Below are positions 16,432 to 24,676 of a stretch of 64,000 nt of DNA, one piece after another. The notes below the pieces were generated by a model that was not told the DNA's origin, did no database searches, and was given only the letters and a program-made list of their open reading frames with translations. Position numbers and translations under genes: made by a program. Each line of letters starts with the position of its first letter. Within the stretch, counting starts at the first letter, position 1. The stretch is from contig JAFADG010000045.1 of NCBI GenBank assembly GCA_023425025.1, positions 14,138-78,137 of the forward strand. The letters are read 5' to 3'. This DNA is from Bacillota bacterium. GTDB lineage: Bacteria; Bacillota; Clostridia; Christensenellales; Aristaeellaceae.

Positions 16432-17568
16432 TTACGACAGCCTCATCTTGAAATCCTCGTACCCAAACCTTCGCACCAGCTCGATGCCGCCATCCTCCCG
16501 CCAAAGCAATATGTCCGGCAGGTTCATGCCGTTGAAGGTATTGTTCTTCACCATGGTGTAGATGGCCATATCGCCAAACACCAGCCGGTCGCCTGTTTGA
16601 AGGGGCTCGTCAAAGGAAAAATCCCCGATCACATCGCCAGCCAGGCATGTAGGCCCGGCCAGGCGGAAGGTGTGGGCCTTTTCCTCCGGCAACCCGGCAT
16701 TCAAAAGCGGCAGGCGGTAGGGCATTTCCAGCACGTCAGGCATGTGGCAGGTGGCGGAGGTATCCAGGATGGCGATGGGCAGGGCGTTATGCACCACGTC
16801 CATCACCGAGGTGATCAGGTATCCGGCATTCAGCGCCACGGCCTCGCCGGGCTCCAGGTATACGGTCACATCATATTTCGCGGCGAAATCCTTCACCAAG
16901 CGTACCAGCCGCAAAATGTCGTAGCCAGGCCTGGTGATATGGTGGCCGCCGCCGAAGTTGACCCACTTCATGCGGGGCAAAAATTTCCCGAACTTTTCTT
17001 CCACGGCCTGCAATGTTTCTTCCAGCGCATCGGAATCCTGCTCGCACAGGCAGTGGAAATGCAGACCTTCCAAGCCGTGAAGAAGGTCCTCCCGGAAGTG
17101 CTCCCGCAATACCCCAAGCCGGGAGCCCGGCGCGCAAGGGTCGTAGATGTCATGCTCCTGGGTGGAATGGGCAGGATTGATGCGCATGCCGCAGGAAACG
17201 CCTGCCTTTACAGCCCTTGGCCCGAACCTTTCCCACTGGGCGAAGGAATTGAACACGATGTGTCCGCAAAGCGAAACCACTTCGCCAAACGCGCCTTCGT
17301 CAAAAGCGGGGGAGAAGATGTGCGTCTCGCCCCCGAAATGGTCATGGCCAAGCCTGGCCTCGTTCAGGCCGCTGGCGGTGGTGCCCTGCAGGTATTCGGC
17401 CATCAGCGGGTACAGCCGGAACATGGAGAAGGCCTTTTGCGCAAGCAAAATCTTTGCGCCGCTTTCCTTTGCAACCTTTTGCAAAATCGTAAGGTTGTGC
17501 CGGATGGCCGCCTCGTCAATCAGGTAGCAGGGCGTTTTCAGTTGTGAAATATCAGGCAGGCCGCGCAT
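16432..17568 (-). CDS. nspC: Carboxynorspermidine (carboxyspermidine) decarboxylase (378 aa)
   Basis: PLP enzyme of the alanine-racemase fold that decarboxylates carboxyspermidine to spermidine (or carboxynorspermidine to norspermidine). The PLP lysine is K45 (LLAQKAFSMF). Other family marks are WVNFGGGHHITRPGYD near 200, the YLEPGEA segment near 240 and DTSATCHMPDVLEMPYR near 280. ATG 17568 follows the stop of the upstream dehydrogenase by one base (TGACATG), so the two are translationally coupled; a start further upstream would overlap that gene. Last gene of the polyamine island. Confidence 0.95.
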   Translation of the reverse strand: MRGLPDISQLKTPCYLIDEAAIRHNLTILQKVAKESGAKILLAQKAFSMFRLYPLMAEYLQGTTASGLNEARLGHDHFGGETHIFSPAFDEGAFGEVVSLCGHIVFNSFAQWERFGPRAVKAGVSCGMRINPAHSTQEHDIYDPCAPGSRLGVLREHFREDLLHGLEGLHFHCLCEQDSDALEETLQAVEEKFGKFLPRMKWVNFGGGHHITRPGYDILRLVRLVKDFAAKYDVTVYLEPGEAVALNAGYLITSVMDVVHNALPIAILDTSATCHMPDVLEMPYRLPLLNAGLPEEKAHTFRLAGPTCLAGDVIGDFSFDEPLQTGDRLVFGDMAIYTMVKNNTFNGMNLPDILLWREDGGIELVRRFGYEDFKMRLS

Positions 17569-17569
17569 G

Positions 17570-18769
17570 TCAGTCCACCAAGACCGGGTCAAAGCTTTCC
17601 TGCCACGGCAGACCCCACTTGTTCAGCGCATCCATAAAGGGATCGGGGTCGAATTGCTCCATATTGAACACGCCGGGCTTTTTCCACTGGCCGCTCATCA
17701 CCAGCATGGTGCCGATCATGGCCGGCACGCCGGTGGTGTAGGATATGGCCTGGGAGCCGACCTCACGATAGCATTCCTGATGGTCGCAGATGTTGTACAG
17801 GTAATAAGTCTTGGGCTTGCCGTCCTTGATACCCCTGAAAATGCAGCCGATGTTGGTCTTGCCCTTGGTGCGGGGGCCCAGGGACGCGGGGTCGGGCAGC
17901 ACGGCCTTTAAAAATTGCAGGGGGATGATCTCGCGGCCCTCGTACATAATGGGCTTGATGGAGGTCATGCCCACGTTTTCCAGGCACTTTAAGTGCGTAA
18001 GATAGCTTTGTCCGAAGGTCATGAAGAAGCGGATACGCTTGACGCCGGGAATGAACTTGGCCAGCGATTCAATTTCTTCGTGATGCAGCAGGTACATGTC
18101 CTTTTGGCCGATGCCCTCGAAGTTGTACTCCCGCTTGATCTCCATGGGCTCGGTCTCCACCCAGCGGCCGTTTTCCCAGAAGCTTCCCATGGCGGTGACT
18201 TCGCGAATGTTGATCTCCGGGTTGAAGTTGGTGGCAAAGGGATAGCCGTGGTCGCCGCCGTTGGCATCCAGAATGTCGATCTCGTGAATCTCGTCAAAGT
18301 GATGCTTCAAGGCGTAGGCGGAAAACACGCTGGTGACGCCGGGGTCAAAGCCGCTGCCCAGCAGCGCGGTGATGCCGGCTTCTTTAAAGCGGTCATGGTA
18401 GGCCCACTGCCACTTGTATTCAAACTTGGCGGTGTCGGTGGGCTCGTAGTTGGCGGTGTCCACGTAGTCCACTTTCGTGGCCAGGCAGGCATCCATGATG
18501 GTCAGGTCCTGGTAGGGGAGAGCCAGGTTCAACACCACATCGGGCCGGAACGCTTCGATGAGGGCGATCAGCTCCTGCACGTTGTCGGCATCCACCTTCG
18601 CGGTGGAAATCTTGGTTTTGCCGCCGGAAAGCTTGTCCTTCAAAGCGTCGCACTTGGACTTGGTGCGGCTGGCGATCATGATTTCTTCAAACACTTCGCT
18701 GTTCTGACAGCATTTGTGGATGGCGACGCTGGCGACGCCGCCGCAGCCGATGATGAGCGCTTTTTTCAT
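17570..18769 (-). CDS. Carboxynorspermidine / carboxyspermidine synthase, saccharopine dehydrogenase family (399 aa)
   Basis: Condenses aspartate-beta-semialdehyde with a diamine (putrescine or diaminopropane) using NADPH, giving the substrate of NspC. N-terminal Rossmann fold with MKKALIIGCGGVASVAIHKC and the RTKSKCDALKDKL cofactor-selectivity region; central catalytic/dimerisation region with GFDPGVTSVFSAYA. ATG 18769 has GGAGG 8 nt upstream; the open frame upstream of it is unsupported. The family also holds saccharopine dehydrogenases, but overlap-level coupling to nspC makes the polyamine role clear. Head of the CASDH-NspC pair; a repeat-rich 313-bp gap separates it from speB. Confidence 0.92.
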   Translation of the reverse strand: MKKALIIGCGGVASVAIHKCCQNSEVFEEIMIASRTKSKCDALKDKLSGGKTKISTAKVDADNVQELIALIEAFRPDVVLNLALPYQDLTIMDACLATKVDYVDTANYEPTDTAKFEYKWQWAYHDRFKEAGITALLGSGFDPGVTSVFSAYALKHHFDEIHEIDILDANGGDHGYPFATNFNPEINIREVTAMGSFWENGRWVETEPMEIKREYNFEGIGQKDMYLLHHEEIESLAKFIPGVKRIRFFMTFGQSYLTHLKCLENVGMTSIKPIMYEGREIIPLQFLKAVLPDPASLGPRTKGKTNIGCIFRGIKDGKPKTYYLYNICDHQECYREVGSQAISYTTGVPAMIGTMLVMSGQWKKPGVFNMEQFDPDPFMDALNKWGLPWQESFDPVLVD

Positions 18770-18825
18770 GGTGGTGACCTCCTCATGTGCATAGAGAGTG
18801 CGGAAAGGATTTCGCATCTGCGGAT

Positions 18826-18869
18826 GCGACCAAAGGGCTTTCCGATCGCCCTTTGGAAACCTTCGGACG
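18826..18869 (-). repeat. Dispersed hairpin repeat, family R1 copy C
   Basis: Same core as copy B (GCGACCAAAGGGCTTTCCGA then TCGCCCTTTGG). Located just upstream of the carboxynorspermidine synthase start, so it may form a hairpin in its 5' leader. Confidence 0.85.
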
Positions 18870-18932
18870 CTGTCCCCCAGATGATATAGAATAATTTTTC
18901 CTTCCCTAAAACAGGGATTCTTAAGGGATATA

Positions 18933-19081
18933 TTCCGGCTGGCTCAATCGTCGCGCCGCTACGCTACCGCTTGCGTCGCTCGTTTCACCAGCTTCCTCCG
19001 CCTCACTTTATCCGCCACAGGCGGCGTTCGGCTTCGGAACCTTTAGCGGAGAGTCCAGGGAGGCAGCTCCTCCCTGGCGGG
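18933..19081. repeat. GC-rich dispersed-type repeat with terminal hairpin
   Basis: A run rich in CGTCGCGCCGCTACGC-like and TTCGGCTTCGGAACC-like words ends in a perfect 9-bp hairpin, CCAGGGAGG (19055-19063) / CCTCCCTGG (19069-19077), directly after the speB stop. No protein frame. Looks like a mobile intergenic element; only one full copy is in the window. Confidence 0.5.
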
Positions 19082-19082
19082 C

Positions 19083-19934
19083 TTAAAGTATCGTCAGCAG
19101 CAGTTCCCGCAGAACCTTCAGGGCGGTTGCGGTGGATGTGCCGCTTTGGTCATAGGGCGGGGAAAGCTCATTGATATCACAGGCCACCACGTTGGCGTCT
19201 TTCAGGGACAGGATGGCATTCAGCAGCTCCATGAAGGTGACGCCGCCGGCTTCCGGCGTGCCGGTGCCGGGGAAGGCGGAAGGGTCCAGCACATCCAGGT
19301 CGATGGTTACATACAGGGGCTTGCCTGCAAGCTTTTGAACCGTCTGCGCGAAGCCGTTTAAATCAAACCTGCGCATGGTCACGTGGCCCTCGTCCGCCCA
19401 CTTGAATTCCGGCCTGTCGCCGGAGCGGATGCCGAACTGATAAATGCGGCCGTCGCCCAGGATGTCCCAGCAGCGCCGAAGCACCGTAGCGTGGGAAAGG
19501 GTTTCTCCCAGGTAATCCTCCCGCAAATCGGTATGGGCGTCAAAGTGCAGTATGTGCAGGCCCGGGTACTTTTTCACCGCGGCCCGCACCGCACCCAGCG
19601 TGACCAGGTGCTCACCGCCCAGCATGACGGGAATCTTGCTGTCGGCAAGGATGACGTCCGTCTTTTCCTCGATCTTATTGAGCGCTGCCTGCACGTTGCC
19701 GAAAGGCAAATCCAGGTCGCCGCCGTCAAACACACTGTAATCCGTCAGGTCCTTGTCCTGGTAGGGGCTATAGGTTTCCAGGCCGTAGCTTTCCGCCCGC
19801 ATGACCCGGCTGGCAAACCGCGTGCCGGGCCGATAGGAGGTGGTGCCGTCAAAGGGCGCGCCGAAGATCACAGCCTTCGCTTCCTCATACCCGCTGTCGC
19901 AGCCCAGAAAGGTGGATATGTTTTCAGTCCACAT
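19083..19934 (-). CDS. speB: Agmatinase (283 aa)
   Basis: Arginase-family di-manganese enzyme converting agmatine to putrescine and urea. Metal ligands are visible in MLGGEHLVT, ILHFDAHTDLRE and VTIDLDVLDPSAFPGTGTPE, in family order. ATG 19934 has GGAGG 9 nt upstream and the gene overlaps the end of speE by 11 bp, showing coupling. Produces putrescine for SpeE and for the carboxyspermidine route, completing the pathway from arginine decarboxylase. Confidence 0.95.
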   Translation of the reverse strand: MWTENISTFLGCDSGYEEAKAVIFGAPFDGTTSYRPGTRFASRVMRAESYGLETYSPYQDKDLTDYSVFDGGDLDLPFGNVQAALNKIEEKTDVILADSKIPVMLGGEHLVTLGAVRAAVKKYPGLHILHFDAHTDLREDYLGETLSHATVLRRCWDILGDGRIYQFGIRSGDRPEFKWADEGHVTMRRFDLNGFAQTVQKLAGKPLYVTIDLDVLDPSAFPGTGTPEAGGVTFMELLNAILSLKDANVVACDINELSPPYDQSGTSTATALKVLRELLLTIL

Positions 19935-20784
19935 GCTCCACATCCTCCAACAGCTTTTGCACATAGTTGGGCAGCGCAAACGCGCCGCGGTGCAGGTTGG
20001 TGTTATAGTACTTGGTATCCAGCTCCAGCTTCTTCCACTCCTTGGCCTTTAAATCCCTTACGGGATGGTATTCCTTGGAGGCGAAGCCGAACAGCCAGTA
20101 CCCCGAAGGATAGCTGGGGATGTGGGCCTGGTAGACGCGGCTGATGGGAAAGGATTCGGTGATCCGCTTATGGGCCCGCTGCATGGCCAGCGCGTCGGCG
20201 TCGTAAAAGGGGCTTTCATGCTGGTTGACCATGATGCCGTCGTCTTTCAGCGCCTTGTAGCAGTTGCCGTAAAACTCGCGGGTGAAAAGGCCTTCTCCCG
20301 GTCCGAAGGGGTCGGTGGAGTCCACAATGATCAAATCATACGTGCTCTCGCGGCTGCGCACGAATTTCAACCCATCCTGGTAGTGGATGTGCACCCGCGC
20401 ATCATCAAAGCCGCAGGCAGTTTGGGGCAGGTATTCCCTGCACACCTTGACCACCATTTCATCGATTTCCACCAGGTCAATGCTCTTGAGGGTTTCATAG
20501 CGGGTCAGCTCCCGCAATATGCCGCCGTCCCCCGCGCCGATCACCAGCACGTTTTCCACATTGGGATGCACCGCCATGGGCACATGGGTCAGCATTTCGT
20601 GGTAAATAAACTCATCCTTTTCGGTGAGCATCATAAACCCGTCCAGCGTTAAAAACCTTCCGAACTCCTGCGATTCAAACACGTCGATGCGCTGGAAGGC
20701 GCTCTGGCCGCTGTACAGCTGACGATCCACCTGAATCGAAAGCTTCACCTGAGGCGTGTGTTTTTCGGAAAACCAGAATTCCAT
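19924..20784 (-). CDS. speE: Polyamine aminopropyltransferase / spermidine synthase (286 aa)
   Basis: Transfers aminopropyl from decarboxylated SAM to putrescine. N-terminal beta-strand domain (MEFWFSEKHTPQVKLSIQ), then a methyltransferase-like Rossmann fold with VLVIGAGDGGILRE (~88-101), the acidic VEIDEMVV and the DSTDPFGPGEGL loop that holds the catalytic Asp. Length is typical. Needs the product of SpeD encoded upstream in the same island. Confidence 0.96.
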   Translation of the reverse strand: MEFWFSEKHTPQVKLSIQVDRQLYSGQSAFQRIDVFESQEFGRFLTLDGFMMLTEKDEFIYHEMLTHVPMAVHPNVENVLVIGAGDGGILRELTRYETLKSIDLVEIDEMVVKVCREYLPQTACGFDDARVHIHYQDGLKFVRSRESTYDLIIVDSTDPFGPGEGLFTREFYGNCYKALKDDGIMVNQHESPFYDADALAMQRAHKRITESFPISRVYQAHIPSYPSGYWLFGFASKEYHPVRDLKAKEWKKLELDTKYYNTNLHRGAFALPNYVQKLLEDVEHVD

Positions 20785-20797
20785 GATGCCTCCTTCC

Positions 20798-20924
20798 GGG
20801 GGCGCAATCCCCAGGCCCCCGCCAAAGGGACCAGTCCCTTTGGAATTCCTATATAAATTTCACATTGCGGCCGAAGGTTTCCAAAGGGCAAGCGGAAAGC
20901 CCTTTGGTCGCGCCAGCAGGCGCG
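20798..20924. repeat. Two adjacent dispersed repeats, including family R1 copy D
   Basis: 20869-20924 is R1 in the same orientation as copy A, including the trailing GCGCC..GGCGC hairpin. Immediately left of it, CCAAAGGGAC (20823-20832) and GTCCCTTTGG (20835-20844) form another perfect hairpin of a related but distinct type. They fill the gap between the decarboxylase gene and speE. Confidence 0.8.
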
Positions 20925-20929
20925 AAAAT

Positions 20930-22375
20930 CTATATAACCAGAATCTGTTTCACTTCCGGGTCCTGGGTCCCGGTCAAAAAGCAGCCCTTTTCCCTTGCAT
21001 AGGAAATATACCCGATGATTTCCTTTGTGATTCGCTCGCCCGGCGCCACGATGGGGATGCCGGGGGGATAGCTCATCACGTACTCCGCGGCGATGCGGTC
21101 CGTGCTATCGTTAAGGGGCAGCAGCGTTTTGTCGGCGTAAAAGGCTTCCTTGGGCGTCAGCACCACCTGGGGGCTGATATATTCGTGATCCATCAAGCCG
21201 GCACGGTCCTTCTTGAAGCGCCGGCGGATCTCGCCCAGCGCCCCGATCAGCCGCTCGATATCCTGGAAACGGTCGCCCACGGACAGGTAGGCCAGTATGT
21301 TGCCGATATCGCCAAACTCGATTTGTATATCGTATTCATCCCGCAACAGATCAAAGACCTCGATGCCCGCCAGTCCTACATCCAGCGTGTGGGCGGCCAG
21401 CTTCGTCTCGTCAAAGTCAAACACCGTGTCGCCGTTGATCAGCTCCCGGCCATAGGCGTAATAGTCGCCGATGCTGTTGATCTCATCGCGGGCATAACGC
21501 GCCATTCCGGTGACCTTGCGGAAGATCTCCGCGCCCTGTATGGCTAGCTTGCGGCGGGAAATATCCAGGCTGGACATCAAAATGTACGATCCGCTGGTGG
21601 TCTGGGTCAGGTTGATGATCTGGCGCACATGGTTGGGGTTGACTTTGGGGCCGCACAGGAGAAAGGAGCTTTGGGTCAGCGACCCGCCGGACTTGTGCAT
21701 GCTCACCGAGGCCATATCCGCACCGGCCTGCATGGCGGATACAGGCATGTTCTCGCCGAAGTAAAAGTGGGTGCCGTGGGCTTCATCCACCAGCACCAGC
21801 ATACCGGCTTCGTGGGCCATGCGCACGATTTCCCGCAGGTTGGAGCAGATGCCGTAATAGGTGGGGTTGTTGACCACCACGGCCTTGGCGCCGGGGTTTT
21901 GCCGTATGGCTTCCGCCACATCATAAACGGACATGCCCAGGGCGATACCCAGCCGCTTGTTCACCTGGGGGCTGACGTATACCGGCGTCGCGCCGGTCAA
22001 TACCAGGGCGTTGATCACGCTGCGGTGGACGTTGCGGGGCACAATGATCTTTTCGCCCTGCCGGACAGAGGATAAAATCATCGCCTGCACGGCGGAGGTG
22101 GTGCCGCTGACCATAAAAAAGGCGGCGGAGGCGGAAAACGCCTGGGCCGCCAGCTCTTCCGCCTCGCGGATCACGCTGGTGGGATGCACCAGGCTGTCCA
22201 CCGGCTTCATGGAGTTCACATCCATGGAGACGCATTTTTCGCCCAGCAGAGCAACAAGTTCCGGGTTGCCCTTTCCCCGTTTGTGGCCGGGCACGTCAAA
22301 GGGAACCACCCGGTTTTTTTGCACAAATTGCAGGGCTTCCACGATGGGCGCACGGTTCTGGTCGAGCTTTGCCAT
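20930..22375 (-). CDS. speA: Arginine (Orn/Lys/Arg group) decarboxylase, short SpeA type (481 aa)
   Basis: PLP fold-type I decarboxylase of the short Bacillus SpeA-like form. PLP lysine is K228 (SMHKSGG), with D197 in VDEAHGTH binding the cofactor ring nitrogen and FDVPGHKRGKGN at ~26-37. The C-terminal domain has YPPGIPIVAPGERIT. Substrate cannot be read with certainty, but an agmatinase gene nearby argues for arginine to agmatine rather than lysine or ornithine. The gene starts 3 bp after speD ends, so the two are translated together. Confidence 0.9.
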   Translation of the reverse strand: MAKLDQNRAPIVEALQFVQKNRVVPFDVPGHKRGKGNPELVALLGEKCVSMDVNSMKPVDSLVHPTSVIREAEELAAQAFSASAAFFMVSGTTSAVQAMILSSVRQGEKIIVPRNVHRSVINALVLTGATPVYVSPQVNKRLGIALGMSVYDVAEAIRQNPGAKAVVVNNPTYYGICSNLREIVRMAHEAGMLVLVDEAHGTHFYFGENMPVSAMQAGADMASVSMHKSGGSLTQSSFLLCGPKVNPNHVRQIINLTQTTSGSYILMSSLDISRRKLAIQGAEIFRKVTGMARYARDEINSIGDYYAYGRELINGDTVFDFDETKLAAHTLDVGLAGIEVFDLLRDEYDIQIEFGDIGNILAYLSVGDRFQDIERLIGALGEIRRRFKKDRAGLMDHEYISPQVVLTPKEAFYADKTLLPLNDSTDRIAAEYVMSYPPGIPIVAPGERITKEIIGYISYAREKGCFLTGTQDPEVKQILVI

Positions 22376-22378
22376 GTG

Positions 22379-23158
22379 TCAGCCTCCTTTGCGGTATACG
22401 TTGGAGCCGGAGAAGACCTCGATCATTTCCTGCCGAAGGTTGGTGGTGATCTCCAGCCGCGTTTTGGGCGGCAGTTCGTAGATGTCGGTATTGAACAGGT
22501 AATGCTGCAGGTCTATTTCCTTGATCATCATCTTGGTGTGGAACAGGTTGGCTTGGTACACGTTGATGTCGATGGCGTCATAGTGTTCCAGGGTTTTCTT
22601 GTTGATATAGTCCTGTATGGAGGTGATGTCGTGGTCGATAAATATTTTCTTGCCCGATAAGTCCCTGGTAAAACCCCGCACCCGGTAATCCATGGTGATG
22701 ATGTCAGAATCAAAGCTGCCGATCAGATAATCCAGGGTGGAAAGGGGCGTGATCTCCCCGCAGGTGGCCACATCAATATCCACCCGGAAGGTGGCCAGGG
22801 CCGTCTCGGGGTGGAATTCGGGATAGGTGTGCACGGTGACGTGGCTCTTGTCCAGGTGGGCCACCACGGTTTCTGAATCCATGCGGGAGAGCATCGATTC
22901 CTCGGCAATGAGGAACGTGACGCTGGACCCCTGGGGGTCGTAATCCTGGGTGGATATGTTGAGCACATGGGCGCCGATCATCTCAGTCAGCTTGCGAAGG
23001 ATCTCGGTCAGCCGCTCGGAGTTGTACTGCGCATCGATATAGGCGATATAATCCCGCTGTTCCCTTGGCGTTTTGGCGTAGCATACGTCATAAATATTAA
23101 AGCTCAAGGATTTTGTCAGGTTGTTGAACCCATACAGCGTCATCTTTTCCTGGCTCAC
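22379..23158 (-). CDS. speD: S-adenosylmethionine decarboxylase proenzyme, E. coli-like class (259 aa)
   Basis: Pyruvoyl enzyme making decarboxylated SAM for SpeE. Self-cleavage is expected before the Ser in DKSHVTVHTYPE (E. coli KSHICVHTYPE), which creates the pyruvoyl group; the proenzyme length fits the longer E. coli-type class rather than the ~125-aa Bacillus class. Start chosen at GTG 23158 because GGAGG lies 8 nt upstream; a GTG at 23167 overlaps that site. First gene of the polyamine island, and its start lies 25 bp after the terminator of a long structured leader RNA, suggesting attenuation control. Confidence 0.95.
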   Translation of the reverse strand: MSQEKMTLYGFNNLTKSLSFNIYDVCYAKTPREQRDYIAYIDAQYNSERLTEILRKLTEMIGAHVLNISTQDYDPQGSSVTFLIAEESMLSRMDSETVVAHLDKSHVTVHTYPEFHPETALATFRVDIDVATCGEITPLSTLDYLIGSFDSDIITMDYRVRGFTRDLSGKKIFIDHDITSIQDYINKKTLEHYDAIDINVYQANLFHTKMMIKEIDLQHYLFNTDIYELPPKTRLEITTNLRQEMIEVFSGSNVYRKGG

Positions 23159-23182
23159 GGTCGCCACCTCCCCTCAAATAAA

Positions 23183-23231
23183 GAAAAAACGCACGAACAC
23201 CGCTGCCTGCTGCACCGGATTTCTCGTGCGT
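23183..23231 (-). terminator. Intrinsic terminator just before speD
   Basis: Minus strand arms ACGCACGA (plus 23224-23231) and TCGTGCGT (plus 23189-23196), followed by TTTTTTC. It ends about 25 bp before the speD start, the position expected of an attenuator. Confidence 0.8.
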
Positions 23232-23560
23232 CATACGCAAACTGTAGGCTTTACGGGCATTCTTCGCCCATGTTCATACTTACAGCATACTCAGAGTCTA
23301 TATAGCCTTACACTTTTAATACTCTTATTGAACATTCACAAGTGGCTATGCCGCAGGGCATATTGGTTATAAAGTAACCAACTTATAAATTGAGCTTTTC
23401 CCGCCGTTTTGAAACGGTTCCGCTCCATCAATAAGGCAACAAAAGTTGCCAATCGGCTTAAGACCCGGCTGTCCGTATGGCCTATGCACCCCAGGGGTTT
23501 TCGTCGGGGCGGTCTTACTTGGTTTCAAACTGTATGCATGGCCTGCATAGTCTGAAACGA
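23183..23560 (-). ncRNA. Long structured RNA upstream of speD, family not recognised
   Basis: About 375 nt between a strong minus-strand promoter and an intrinsic terminator, with no protein frame. Predicted local hairpins in 5'-3' order on the minus strand: GTTTCAGACTATGCA paired with TGCATACAGTTTGAAAC, an ACCCCTGGGGT core inside AAGACC/GGTCTT, GGCAAC-TTTT-GTTGCC, CCGTTT-CA-AAACGG, GGTTA-CTTTA-TAACC, ATGCC-CTGC-GGCAT, GGGC-GAAGAAT-GCCC and long-range ATGTTCA/TGAACAT. It does not contain the conserved words of SAM-I, tmRNA, RNase P, SRP or guanidine (ykkC) RNAs that I know. Either a cis-acting attenuator of speD or an independent RNA. Confidence 0.65.
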
Positions 23561-23565
23561 ACTAT

Positions 23566-23594
23566 AAAATACCATGATACTGTGCAAATGTCAA
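23566..23594 (-). promoter_or_regulatory. Promoter of the speD leader RNA
   Basis: Minus strand -35 TTGACA (plus 23589-23594), 17-nt spacer, -10 TATTTT (plus 23566-23571). Confidence 0.7.
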
Positions 23595-23798
23595 TGGAAA
23601 TTTTCGCAGATTTACAGAAGGTTTTTTTGCCGTAAAAACCGCCTGATTCCGGCCTGATAGCGGCGGATGGCAAGCCCAAAGCAAAAGGGGGCAGGTATAC
23701 CGCCGGTTTAGAGGATGTAAACCGATTTTGGTTATGGTTTTGTATATATTTTGACAGGCTGTAGTAAGCGAATCTCCATTATTTACCCGTATATACCG

Positions 23799-23827
23799 TT
23801 GCATCCAAAAGATTCCAATGGTATAAT
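23799..23827 (+). promoter_or_regulatory. Promoter of the methyltransferase gene
   Basis: -35 TTGCAT at 23799-23804, 17-nt spacer, consensus -10 TATAAT at 23822-23827. The ~200 bp between this and the leader-RNA promoter hold nothing else recognisable. Confidence 0.8.
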
Positions 23828-23875
23828 CTATTATGCTGGCCCGCGCCGGCAAAAGGAGAGGTGACGCATTGCGGC

Positions 23876-24676
23876 ATGGAAACATTCGATTATTTGAACG
23901 CCTATTACAGCAATCATGATGAGGATGTAAGGCTTGCATCCAAACACGGTCAGGTGGAGTATTTAACCACCATGCGCTATATCACCCGCTATCTTCAGCC
24001 GGACATGCGCCTATTGGAGGTAGGATTGGGCACCGGCCGGTACGCCCACGCCCTAGCGCGGAGGGGCTGCACGGTGGACGCGGTGGAGCTGATCCCCCAC
24101 AACATTGAGATCTTCAAAAGCAATACCCGGCTGGGGGAGAAGGTTTCCATCCACCAGGGCAATGCCCTGGACCTTACGGAATTTGAAGACGGGACCTATG
24201 ACATGACCCTTGTGCTGGGCACCATGTATCACCTGTATACCACGGAAGATCAGTTGAAGGCTTTGAGCGAGGCGCTGCGGGTGACAAAACAGGGCGGCAT
24301 CGTTTTTGTTGCCTACTGTATCAGCGACGCGTGGGTGATCGGGTCCGGCTTCAAAACAGGCAATGCCATGGCACTATTGGAAACGGGCCGTTTGGACCCT
24401 GTGACCTTCAAGGCTTATTCTACTCCGGCGGAGGTATTTCATCGCTGCCGCAAGGAAGACATCGACGCGCTGATGGCGCATTTTCCCGTGGCACGGCTGC
24501 ACTATGCGGCCACCGACTTGATGACCAACCACATGCGGGAAACCGTGGACGCCATGGATGACGGCCTGTTTGAACTGTATTTGAAATACCACTTTTCCAT
24601 TTGTGAAAGGCCGGACATGGTGGGGCTCACCCACCACAGCCTGGATATTTTCAAAAAAGGCCTTGCGGATGGATGA
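23876..24676 (+). CDS. Class I SAM-dependent methyltransferase (266 aa)
   Basis: Rossmann-fold methyltransferase: motif I LLEVGLGTGRYAHALARRG, acidic loop AVELIPHNI, post-motif YDMTLVLGTMYHLYTTEDQLKAL. The substrate is not evident; the first ~40 residues (METFDYLNAYYSNHDEDVRL) resemble Methyltransf_25/11 members acting on small molecules. Start is uncertain: ATG 23876 or GTG 23861, the latter only a few bases after AGGAGAG. The stop overlaps the start of the pirin gene (ATGGATGA), so the two are co-translated. Confidence 0.85.
   Translation: METFDYLNAYYSNHDEDVRLASKHGQVEYLTTMRYITRYLQPDMRLLEVGLGTGRYAHALARRGCTVDAVELIPHNIEIFKSNTRLGEKVSIHQGNALDLTEFEDGTYDMTLVLGTMYHLYTTEDQLKALSEALRVTKQGGIVFVAYCISDAWVIGSGFKTGNAMALLETGRLDPVTFKAYSTPAEVFHRCRKEDIDALMAHFPVARLHYAATDLMTNHMRETVDAMDDGLFELYLKYHFSICERPDMVGLTHHSLDIFKKGLADG

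Noticed and set aside
23183..23560. SAM-I riboswitch, T-box or ykkC motif in the speD leader
   Set aside because: None of the conserved core words of these RNAs is present in the expected order; left as an unnamed RNA.
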